Shown here: positions 31,006 to 38,497 of the stretch, in pieces
Numbering within the stretch: position 1 is the stretch's first letter
How the letters are laid out: each line of letters opens with the position of its first letter
Source of the DNA: Phycisphaerales bacterium
GTDB lineage: Bacteria > Planctomycetota > Phycisphaerae > Sedimentisphaerales > Anaerobacaceae
Reading direction: 5' to 3'
Length of the DNA: 44,745 nt
NCBI GenBank assembly: GCA_003141315.1
Contig: PLLP01000021.1
Span: 53,473 to 98,217 of the forward strand
Position numbers and translations under genes: made by a program
The notes under the pieces: model-generated
What the model saw: only the letters and a program-made list of their open reading frames with translations
Database searches by the model: none
Told to the model about the DNA's origin: nothing

Positions 31006-33102
31006 TTATAGTTTTCCTAACTCGTCAATAAGCTCAGGGATAACATTTTCTGCGTTTCCGACAAGATAATAATCGCAACTTTTGAAAATCGGGGCATTGG
31101 CGTCGGAATTGACGGCGATTATTGCCCCGGCGTTGGCAACACCGATAAGATGCTGTATCGCACCCGAGATACCGAGAGCGATATAAAGTTTCGGCGAAAT
31201 AGATGTGCCGGTCTGCCCGACCTGATGGGCACGTTTTATATAGCCCTGCTCAACGGCGGCACGCGATGCGCCGATTTCGACAGGCGTGCTGAACTTCCCC
31301 GACAGAGCGATAGAAAGCGATTTGAGAAGTGAATCGAAATTCTGCCGGCTTTGAAGGCCCCGCCCGCCGCTCACGATTATGTCGGCGTTAAAGTGAACGG
31401 AACCTGTCGCCAATTCCGTCTTCAGAATGTGCAGACTCTTGTCATTCGGAGATAGTTTCACTTTGTGCTGAATTATTTTTCCGGTTCGGGAATTATCCGG
31501 CGGAAGCCTTTTGAATACGCCCGGCCTGGCAGAGGCCATCTGTGAGAAAGAATCCTTCGTGCAGATAGTGGCGAAAACGTTTCCGCCAAGCGCCGGCCTG
31601 GTCTGGAATAGAACACCGATTTGGCCTTTTCTGGAGCTGTCCCTGATTTCGAGACCTGTGCAGTCAGCGGTAAGACCGCAGCCAACCCGGTAAGAAACCA
31701 TCGGCGCAAGCGAGCGGCCCTGCGGCGTGGCGGCAAAAAGGACAATCTGCGGACGGTACTTATTGATGCAGTCGGCGATTGCTTTTCGATACGGGGCTGG
31801 GTCAAATTCAGCGAGGATTTTATCGTCAATAGCGTAAATATTATCCGCACCTGCTGCGATCAGCTCCTGCGACAAGCCGCCGAGGTTGAAACCTGCCAGC
31901 GCTACGCCGACATTTGTTTCGAGCGAATCGGCGAGGCTGCGGGCCTTTGCGATGAGTTCAAAAGTTGAAGGATGAATTATGCCATTGTGCTGCTCGGCAA
32001 CGACCCAGACCTCGCCTTTGTAAGTCGGCTCTGTCAGTTGCAGGCCATTAAGCATATCGTCGAGTGCGTTTTTGTGAAAATGTTCCGATGCCACGTCGAG
32101 AATCTGTTTTTTCGTGTATTCATCGACGATGGCCTCTTTGCCGATGCCGAGCATCTGCAATTTATCAGCGAGGATTTTGTAATCCCGGATTTCAGCATCG
32201 CTGCCCTCGAAAGAGCGGTCAAGCCAGCTTTTTCGTTTTCCGGGTAATAAATATCCGGAATCGGCGGAGGCGGCAGCCTGGGTAGTCCCGCCGGAATCAG
32301 ATTTCAGGCTGTCGACAATAAACCGTGCGAGCGATTTGGCATAAGGGGCGTTTAGGCATTTTCTCGAGGTTTTCGGAGGCGGAAAAACCCGTATAACGCG
32401 GGTCTTCGACCCCTTCACGCCGACATGGACGGCCTTAACATCTTCGCCCGTCCATTGAGCCAGAGGCGTATTCCCCGCACGCCTCGCCGCTGAAAAGGAT
32501 GCGAACAGAGGATAATCGTATTTTGCGACGGTGATAACAGCCGGCGTTGTTGCGGGTGCGACAGCCTGATTTCCGCCGCTGATGATTCGGGTAAATTCAA
32601 ATCCGCCTTCGGCAAATCGTGCATCGGTAGCGTAGGCGATACAGGGCAGCGATAATTCCTCTGCGACTTGCGGCGGAACCTGGGCGGTATCGCCATCGAC
32701 CGACTGCATGCCGGCTATCAGGAAATAATCATTGCTGCCATTGAAAAAATCCTTCACGATTTTTTTAACGGCGCAGGCAAGCGGGTTGGCTGTGGCGAAC
32801 GTGTCGGCGCCGCCGAGCGCCTTATCGGTAAGGAGAACCGCATTGTCAGCCCCGCGGGCAAGGCAATACCGCAGAACCTCCTGTGCTTGCGGCGGCCCCA
32901 TCGATAGAACGATGATTTTGGCGTTATCATCGCCGCTGATTTTTTTCATAAAGCCGGCGAAGGCGAGGGCGTGCGTATCGAGCTGGTTGATTACAGAGGC
33001 GAGGCGGGAACGGATGAGATTGCCGGTCTCGGGGTCAAACGCGTTGCCGGTAATCTGCGATACGTCAGGCACTTGTTTTACAAGAACGATATAATTGCTC
33101 AT
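31006..33102 (-). CDS. Fused electron transfer flavoprotein (EtfB-EtfA in one chain)
   Basis: A 698-residue protein. Residues 1 to about 250 are EtfB/FixA-like (MSNYIVLVKQVPDVSQI, QLDTHALAFA, CLARGADNAVLLTD, GMQSVDGDTAQVPPQVAEEL, FPPPK). About 250-350 is a linker with a helical part. From about 365 it is EtfA/FixB-like (VWVVAEQHNGIIHPSTFELI, VSYRVGCGLTADCTGLEI, VSGGRGLQS), with the FAD signature GQTGTSISPKLYIALGISG and DANAPIF near the C terminus. ETF carries electrons from acyl-CoA and other dehydrogenases to ETF-QO, encoded next door. ETF is normally two genes; a single chain is unusual. No ferredoxin cysteines are seen. The sequence alone does not show whether it bifurcates electrons. Confidence 0.93.
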   Translation of the reverse strand: MSNYIVLVKQVPDVSQITGNAFDPETGNLIRSRLASVINQLDTHALAFAGFMKKISGDDNAKIIVLSMGPPQAQEVLRYCLARGADNAVLLTDKALGGADTFATANPLACAVKKIVKDFFNGSNDYFLIAGMQSVDGDTAQVPPQVAEELSLPCIAYATDARFAEGGFEFTRIISGGNQAVAPATTPAVITVAKYDYPLFASFSAARRAGNTPLAQWTGEDVKAVHVGVKGSKTRVIRVFPPPKTSRKCLNAPYAKSLARFIVDSLKSDSGGTTQAAASADSGYLLPGKRKSWLDRSFEGSDAEIRDYKILADKLQMLGIGKEAIVDEYTKKQILDVASEHFHKNALDDMLNGLQLTEPTYKGEVWVVAEQHNGIIHPSTFELIAKARSLADSLETNVGVALAGFNLGGLSQELIAAGADNIYAIDDKILAEFDPAPYRKAIADCINKYRPQIVLFAATPQGRSLAPMVSYRVGCGLTADCTGLEIRDSSRKGQIGVLFQTRPALGGNVFATICTKDSFSQMASARPGVFKRLPPDNSRTGKIIQHKVKLSPNDKSLHILKTELATGSVHFNADIIVSGGRGLQSRQNFDSLLKSLSIALSGKFSTPVEIGASRAAVEQGYIKRAHQVGQTGTSISPKLYIALGISGAIQHLIGVANAGAIIAVNSDANAPIFKSCDYYLVGNAENVIPELIDELGKL

Positions 33103-33158
33103 AACTCGCCAAAAAGTTTCAATTCAAAAAATCTTTTACGCAATCTCTAATAATTCGC

Positions 33159-33192
33159 TTTTTTGTTTAGCCCTGCCACCTGTGGGCAGGAC
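33159..33192. repeat. TTTGTTTAGCCCTGC repeat with small palindrome
   Basis: TTTTTTGTTTAGCCCTGCC is followed by a CCTGCCACCTGTGGGCAGG dyad. The first part recurs in reverse orientation at 38446-38463. It lies in the 327-bp gap between the ETF gene and the 33430 gene; the rest of that gap shows no convincing gene. Confidence 0.6.
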
Positions 33193-33429
33193 ATAACTGT
33201 TTCAAGTAAGTATATTCTGTCGATTATAATGAAAAAATGAACTTTTGCAATCAGTTGTCTGGGGAAAGTATGCCGTCAAATACGGTTGCGATTGTTTTGT
33301 ATCTGGCTACGCTCATTCGCCGCGGGGGCGTTCAAATTAAAAATTTCCGGCTTGTGTTTGGGATGAATTGAAGGTAAGATAGTCATTGAAGTCCGAAAGC
33401 AACCCTTTACAAAAAGGTTTTTGTAGACA

Positions 33430-34260
33430 ATGCCCAGAATCTACCGGACACAGAAAGAGTGCGAGCAATTCCTGATCCGGGAATTCCTCGGCCATTTGGG
33501 CTATAGGATTTCCAACCCCAAATGGCAGGAAAGACCAGATGCCCTGCTCACATTGAGTAAGGGCGGAAAAAGGGAACGAGTTGCAATCGAGCACACCGAG
33601 TATTTCAACGACACGGAGGCGGGGCAACTTTCACCTCTCACCCCGATTGCAAATTTCTGGCGGTTGGTGCAGGACAGCCTTATTCGTCGGGTCAGTCATC
33701 GAAAACACCTAACCGGCATTGGGGCAAATATCACTATCAATAGGAAGCTCTCCTTGACTAAGAAATTGGCCAGACAACTGGCAAAGGAACTTGTTAATTT
33801 CGTGGAAGCACACCAAGTCAAGCCATTGGGGTATTTACCACGGTTTTGCTGTTCCGACTTCAATGGATACCCAACGCTGAAATCCACGCTGTCGTGGCTA
33901 ACTCTATCGCGGTGGACAGATGCTGCGGTTCTTGCCTCTCGTTGTTCCTGGGTCTGCTCCAATATTACATCTGGTGGGATCTGCCTCAACATGAAATACA
34001 TTAAGAGCGCCATCAAGAACAAAAATAAAAAAGCCACCAAATACAACTGGGGCAATGCAAACGAGAAATGGCTGCTGATCGCGGCAAGCGGTGGCAATCT
34101 CAGCAACAACGCTGGGCCGGCCACGCAGAATGTGAACTGGGCGGATATCGAGTTGCTGAACTCATGTTCCAATTCGCTATTCGACCGAATCGTCTTCTGG
34201 GAAAGAATCCGTTGCTGGTACAAGTGGTTGAAGCCGAGCGAGAAAGTAGTCATGTATTAA
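33430..34260 (+). CDS. Unknown protein with a nuclease-like PD...ExH core
   Basis: A 276-residue soluble protein I cannot assign. The N-terminal part (residues about 35-60) reads RPDALLTLSKGG...RVAIEHTEYF, which resembles the P-D-(x)n-(D/E)-x-K core of restriction-like nucleases with His in place of Lys. The C-terminal half is basic and aromatic, with WLLIAASGG and FDRIVFWERIRCWYKWL, a pattern seen in uncharacterised accessory proteins. There is no good ribosome site and no partner gene. It stands alone on the plus strand between minus-strand genes, suggesting an acquired gene. Confidence 0.65.
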   Translation: MPRIYRTQKECEQFLIREFLGHLGYRISNPKWQERPDALLTLSKGGKRERVAIEHTEYFNDTEAGQLSPLTPIANFWRLVQDSLIRRVSHRKHLTGIGANITINRKLSLTKKLARQLAKELVNFVEAHQVKPLGYLPRFCCSDFNGYPTLKSTLSWLTLSRWTDAAVLASRCSWVCSNITSGGICLNMKYIKSAIKNKNKKATKYNWGNANEKWLLIAASGGNLSNNAGPATQNVNWADIELLNSCSNSLFDRIVFWERIRCWYKWLKPSEKVVMY

Positions 34261-34442
34261 CTGAACTTGCTAATATGATCGTCCTCACATTTTGCCTCCT
34301 CGCCTTTGGTGGTTAAACAAAACTCTTAATCTTCTCTCCACAAATCTTTTTGGTTAATTGCTGTAATGTTTTAACTCTCTCGCCCTCTGTTTATTCATCG
34401 GGGCTTACCAAAGCGGGCTGGCGAGGCAAAAAATCCTGTGTC

Positions 34443-35444
34443 TCAGAATCGCCACATCAGGTTGATTGCCCCGTATGAATCTGTGCTGCCCTGTTCTTTG
34501 TATTCCCTTGTCAGGAACGTCTCCGAATAGCTTATCTCGAAAGATTTATACCTGTAGACCGCCCCGACATGTAGCTGTCCGACCGCCGGCTCCGCTTCAA
34601 GGCCGCTCAAAAACCGGTCAAACTGCACCAGCTTTCCGCCAATCCGCGTAAAAAGATACGCCGTATAAACATCCTTCGGCTTAGCGATGCACGCCGACGC
34701 CTCAAGCCGCCCCGGCCCGAAATCGTTCGGAATATTTATCCCGTATCTGAAAACAATCCCCAGATTCGCGTTGCGATGCAGCATTCCAACCGTCGCCCCA
34801 TATTCAAGGTGCGTATCAAAATTCTCCGTCCGTTTGAAATACGGCTCCGCGACCCGCTGTCTCCTCAGCCACGTAACATCCACCTCGAACTTATTGGGTA
34901 ATTGATTCTCCCATCCATTCGGTTCCTCCGCCCTGACAATATCGTGCACGAAAGTTTGAATTGTTCCCCCTCTCGCCGCCGGCCCTATCATTCCCATGTT
35001 CAGTTCCAGGTGTTCCATCTGGTTATCAGATGCCCGCTGCATAAATATGCCGCCATACATCCACCCCGCGAAGACCCGGTCGTGTTTGGCGCGAAGCTCC
35101 GGCGCGTCAGCATGGTCGGGCGTATACATATTCTGACCAAAAAAATACCCCAGCGCCGCAGTTATATTGCCGTCGTTTTCCCCAAAGCCATTCCACCGCG
35201 AGTAATCTTTCAGAAAATTAACGTTCGGCTGATGCGTAAAAACCATTTTTACCCCATCGGTATAGTGCCGGTCAGTAGAGTATAATGGCTTGATAAACGT
35301 CCCGTCATTTTCCACATAAAGCGTGAACGTCTCCTGCCCTGACGCGATACTGTTCATCAAAACGCAGAAAATTCCCGCAAGGATTGTTCCGCTAACCCTG
35401 TGTTTTTTCGCCTGTTTTTTATCCCAACGTCGTTCTATAGGCAT
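34443..35444 (-). CDS. lpxR: LpxR-family outer-membrane lipid A 3'-O-deacylase (DUF2219)
   Basis: 333 residues with a signal peptide (about 18-36, SGTILAGIFCVLMNSIASGQ) and a beta-barrel body ending in the outer-membrane C-terminal Phe (INLMWRF). Family residues are present: the VENDGTF pair N/D, then YSTDRHYTDGVKMVF (T-D-R-x-Y-T-x-G) and YFFGQNMYTP. LpxR removes the 3'-acyloxyacyl chain of lipid A from inside the barrel, so its presence implies a lipid A-bearing outer membrane. It has no operon partners. The family call is firm; the activity is inferred. Confidence 0.87.
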   Translation of the reverse strand: MPIERRWDKKQAKKHRVSGTILAGIFCVLMNSIASGQETFTLYVENDGTFIKPLYSTDRHYTDGVKMVFTHQPNVNFLKDYSRWNGFGENDGNITAALGYFFGQNMYTPDHADAPELRAKHDRVFAGWMYGGIFMQRASDNQMEHLELNMGMIGPAARGGTIQTFVHDIVRAEEPNGWENQLPNKFEVDVTWLRRQRVAEPYFKRTENFDTHLEYGATVGMLHRNANLGIVFRYGINIPNDFGPGRLEASACIAKPKDVYTAYLFTRIGGKLVQFDRFLSGLEAEPAVGQLHVGAVYRYKSFEISYSETFLTREYKEQGSTDSYGAINLMWRF

Positions 35445-35500
35445 GGTTTTACCTTATTTATATATCGTCCATTCCGCCGGAAAGAAAAGCAAGTATTTTT

Positions 35501-35576
35501 GGCCACTAAGGCACAAAGGCTCTAAGAATTATCTTTGTGTCCTTGGTGTGCCGAAGGTCCGCCGCAGGCGGATGGC
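35501..35576. repeat. AAGGCACAAAGG-type inverted repeat plus GC palindrome (copy 3)
   Basis: AAGGCACAAAG and CTTTGTGTCCTTGG form an imperfect hairpin (35501-35545). It is followed by TCCGCCGCAGGCGGA (35558-35572). Related AAAGGCACAAAGG text occurs at 25839-25853. This fills most of the 287-bp gap between lpxR and the corrinoid gene. Confidence 0.6.
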
Positions 35577-35731
35577 TAATTTTTCTCCCTTCGACTTCTC
35601 TCAGGGCAGGCTGCGGTCCCCGCGGTCTCGGCGGTGAAAGATTTTAGGCTTGCAAAAACGGATAAAAAAAGTAAAGTCGCACTTTTCGCAAGACAGAACC
35701 AACAGGAAAAAAATTAGCGAGGTAAAAAGAC

Positions 35732-36358
35732 ATGGCAGATTTGGAAGCGTTGAAAGAAGCAGTTATGAGCGGCGACCAGGAAACGGCTGTAGAGCTAACC
35801 ATGGCAGCGATGAACGACAAAACGGGGCCGGAAAAAATCCTCAAACAGGGCTTGATAGCGGCGATGGATACGATTGGCGGGAAATTCGCCCGCAATGAGG
35901 TCTATATACCGGAAATACTTATAGCCGCCAGGGCAATGAAGTCGGCGATGGAGATATTAGAGCCGGCGCTCGCAAAGGCGGGAGTGAAACCTGTCGGCAA
36001 ATTCGTCATCGGGACGGTGGAAGGCGATATGCACGACATCGGCAAGAACCTGGTGGCGATGATGATGAAAGGCGCGGGCTTCGAGGTTATCGACCTCGGC
36101 GTGGATGTGTCTGCGGAAAAATTCGTCGAGCAGGCAAAATCCGTCAACGCACAGATAATCGGGATGAGCGCACTACTCACGACAACAATGCCTTCAATGG
36201 AAGCGGTCGTAAAGGCGGTTAAAAAAGCCGGCATAAAGACAAAGGTTATGGTCGGCGGCGCACCGGTGACGGCTGATTACGCCAGCAACATCGGGGCGGA
36301 CGGCTTCGCACAGGATGCAGCGACAGCGGTGACGGTGGCAAAAGGGCTGGTGGCTTAG
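35732..36358 (+). CDS. Corrinoid (B12)-binding methyltransferase protein, MtbC/MttC-like
   Basis: 208 residues. The N-terminal helical cap domain (about 1-85) is followed by a Rossmann B12-binding domain with the lower-axial-ligand motif D99-M-H101-D-I-G104 (GDMHDIGKN), GFEVIDLGVD, GMSALLTTTM and VGGAPVTADYA. Such proteins carry a methyl group on cobalamin between a substrate methyltransferase (MttB/MtbB/MtaB type) and a second one that passes it to CoM or folate. GAGGT precedes ATG 35732. No partner methyltransferase or reactivase gene is next to it, so the substrate is unknown. Confidence 0.92.
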   Translation: MADLEALKEAVMSGDQETAVELTMAAMNDKTGPEKILKQGLIAAMDTIGGKFARNEVYIPEILIAARAMKSAMEILEPALAKAGVKPVGKFVIGTVEGDMHDIGKNLVAMMMKGAGFEVIDLGVDVSAEKFVEQAKSVNAQIIGMSALLTTTMPSMEAVVKAVKKAGIKTKVMVGGAPVTADYASNIGADGFAQDAATAVTVAKGLVA

Positions 36359-36367
36359 GAAAGAACA

Positions 36368-36413
36368 TCCGCCTACGGCGGACCTTCGGCCCGCCGAAGG
36401 CGGGCGGCGGACG
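36368..36413. repeat. GC-rich palindromic repeat (copy 4)
   Basis: TCCGCCTACGGCGGA and GGCCCGCCGAAGGCGGGC in tandem. It lies between the convergent corrinoid and rhaD genes, where it may form a bidirectional terminator-like structure. Confidence 0.8.
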
Positions 36414-36431
36414 GCATACACAATACGCACG

Positions 36432-37283
36432 TTATTTAATTTGGGAGAGGATTTTTTGGTTTGGCTTTAGGCGGAAATGGTCTGCGATTTTTAGAAGCTG
36501 TTTTTTGGATAGCTTGTTTTTGATTCTGCCCGCGGAAATAGCCTTGATGTAAATTTCACAGGTCTTTTCGATTGTCTCAATCAGGCCGAGCGTTTTATCG
36601 AGGTCTGGGCCGGCTGCGATTATGCCGTGAAATTGCCAGAGGACGGCGTGGAAATTTTTAAGTTTCTCAGCGGTTTTTTCCGCCAGCGCCGATGAGCCGG
36701 GCATCTGCCATGGGATAAAGCCGACGCCTTCCGGAAATGCGAGGATACATTCCGCGTGCATCTGCCAGAGAAGTTTCGTAAGGCGGGCATCATCGAGGGG
36801 CAGGATAAAAGTTAGGGCTGAAAGAGCCGGGCAGTGCGCATGGATAACGGCTTTGTCTTTGCCGTTCGAGATTTTTTTGCGGACGGAATGAATATATAGA
36901 TGCGTCAATAATTCGGAAGTCGGTGCGCCATTTCGTGCAAAGCCCCATAGAACCCTGTAATTGCTGCCTTCGGAGTCGATTTGGATAACGCCAAGATTTT
37001 CATCGGGGGACAGCTTAAAATTTTTAAGGAACGAACCAGCGGCGCTGATGAGAAAGCAATCGCCGGCAATCTGCGGAAATTCGCGGCCTGCCCGACGCCC
37101 GCTTTGGGCAGGCGGGCCTGTCGGCTGCCATTTCGAGGAACGGCGGGAATTTTTGGGCGGCAGAAGAGAATCATCGAGACGAAGGCTGATATTTCCGGCA
37201 TTGGCCTCTGCCCAGCCCTTAAGCCAGATATCGTTTGCCGTTTGCGCAAATCGGTCTATAAAAGAATGAAAAGTTTGTTTCAT
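36432..37283 (-). CDS. rhaD: Rhamnulose-1-phosphate aldolase (class II aldolase) with repeat-coded insert
   Basis: 283 residues that cleave L-rhamnulose 1-phosphate to dihydroxyacetone phosphate and lactaldehyde, using zinc. It tracks E. coli RhaD closely: WLKGWAEANAGNISLRLDD, NFKLSPDENLGVIQIDSEG, RVLWG, APTSELLTH, VIHAHCPALSALT (zinc His pair), FPEGVGFIPW and LWQFHG (third zinc His), then GLIETIEKTCEI. About 15 residues near 50-66 (PTGPPAQSGRRAGRE) are encoded by a GC-rich repeat and have no match in RhaD; they lie in a variable N-terminal loop. No rhaA or rhaB is nearby. Confidence 0.92.
   Translation of the reverse strand: MKQTFHSFIDRFAQTANDIWLKGWAEANAGNISLRLDDSLLPPKNSRRSSKWQPTGPPAQSGRRAGREFPQIAGDCFLISAAGSFLKNFKLSPDENLGVIQIDSEGSNYRVLWGFARNGAPTSELLTHLYIHSVRKKISNGKDKAVIHAHCPALSALTFILPLDDARLTKLLWQMHAECILAFPEGVGFIPWQMPGSSALAEKTAEKLKNFHAVLWQFHGIIAAGPDLDKTLGLIETIEKTCEIYIKAISAGRIKNKLSKKQLLKIADHFRLKPNQKILSQIK
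37087..37130. repeat. GC-rich palindromic repeat (copy 5), inside rhaD
   Basis: GCCTGCCCGACGCCCGC-TTT-GGGCAGGCGGGCCTGTCGGC lies wholly within the rhaD coding frame and adds about 15 residues without breaking it. Confidence 0.75.
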
Positions 37284-37463
37284 AAACAGGTATTATCCGG
37301 CTGTGGGGGCAGGTAAGCAAGCGAATTTTCCGATATACACTGCGCGAAAAATATTTTAAAAACTATTCAAAAAGTGTTTCAATTTTGTCCGTTTTTACAC
37401 AGAAAAAAACCCTGAACCACTACAGCCCTACTGTCCCTTATTTCATAACCATCTATTTTCTCC

Positions 37464-37883
37464 CTATTTCATATTTCCAACACGGCGATAGAACAAAGGG
37501 GAAAGGTAATAGAACAAAGTTGTAAAAACAACACCGCCCACTATTACACCGATTATACTTGTAGCTAATGATTTTTTTGAATCTAACGGCAGAATATCTA
37601 ACAGCATCATAACTGTCCAGATTATCCCTGCTATTAAGCTTCCCGCAAAACGCGGATTTATTTGCTTTTCATTTTTGTTAAAAAACTGCCGTGAAAGGAC
37701 TATGAAGACCATCATTGCGGCCCCTATAAAAACTCCTATTAAAACTGATATCCAAAAATGATATTGCTCTTCATACTCTTTCAAAAAAACTTGACGGAGT
37801 ATTCCCATAGCCGCCGAAAACAGTATAAGACATACAAGAACCGCTAACAATTGCTTCGTATTAATTTTTATATTTGTATTCAT
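37464..37883 (-). CDS. Four-helix membrane protein, unknown (intact member of a tandem pair)
   Basis: 139 residues from ATG 37883, with AGGAG about nine bases upstream. Four membrane helices are visible, two on each side of a short polar loop (FFNKNEKQINPRF). Between helices 1 and 2 lies the signature LRQVFLKEYEEQYHFWIS, shared with the next gene. No family is recognised. The neighbouring copy at 38118-38312 is a truncated paralogue, so a local tandem duplication happened here. Confidence 0.75.
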   Translation of the reverse strand: MNTNIKINTKQLLAVLVCLILFSAAMGILRQVFLKEYEEQYHFWISVLIGVFIGAAMMVFIVLSRQFFNKNEKQINPRFAGSLIAGIIWTVMMLLDILPLDSKKSLATSIIGVIVGGVVFTTLFYYLSPLFYRRVGNMK

Positions 37884-38085
37884 AGAAAACAACTCCTACC
37901 AAGCGATTCTAAAATCATGATTCCGACTATATCGGACCACTTCCGAACTCTACACTCTACTGTTCGCTACCTCCTGCTGGATTTCATCACCAACCCTCTC
38001 CACTATCAAGGGATCATCATCACCGTAGCCACCGCCACTACTGCTGCCACCACATAAGCTTGCGCCATTGCCGGAACCTGGTCAT

Positions 38086-38312
38086 CCTTGCTATTAAGCT
38101 TCCCACAAAACGCGGATTCATTTTCTTTTCTTTTGTGCAAGGATTACGAAGACCACCGTTCCGCCCCCTGTAAAAAATCCTATTAAAGCTGATATCCAAA
38201 AATGATATTGCTTTTCATATTCTTTCAAAAAATCCTCGCGGAGTGTCCCTAAGACTACAGATATTACTATGAGATATATAAAAAGCAATAACACCAATTT
38301 TTTTGTAGTCAT
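38086..38312 (-). pseudogene. Frameshifted paralogue of the 37464 membrane protein
   Basis: ATG 38312 follows GAGGTGG and opens a 64-residue frame (MTTKKLVLLLF ... LREDFLKEYEKQYHFWISALIG ... VILAQKKRK) matching the first two helices of the intact gene. A deletion of about 14 bases relative to the intact copy brings TGA in frame at 38118. The DNA beyond it (NPRF-V-GSLIA in another frame, to about 38086) still matches the intact gene, and then similarity ends. The short product could still be made. I call it a decaying duplicate. Confidence 0.75.
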
Positions 38313-38427
38313 TAAGCCACCTCTTCTATCAAATAATTCTAAAACCAAGGTTCCTGGTGTTTCAGCGGCGTTCATGGTCCTCCGGAATTAGTACCAGCCT
38401 GCCATCTAATATATCGACTTCCCTACC

Positions 38428-38463
38428 CCTCCGCCTTCGGCGGAGCAGGGCTAAACAAAAAAC
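38428..38463. repeat. GC-rich palindrome (copy 6) with TTTGTTTAGCCCTGC end
   Basis: CTCCGCCTTCGGCGGAG is followed by GCAGGGCTAAACAAAAAAC, the reverse complement of the element at 33159. It lies 35 bp past the GH27 stop. Confidence 0.75.
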
Positions 38464-38497
38464 ACCTTTCTGATTTTCTGAATTTTCAGAGGTTGTC

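Noticed and set aside
33237-33371. A 44-codon frame before the 33430 gene
   Set aside because: It has no ribosome site, unconvincing composition and no recognisable feature.
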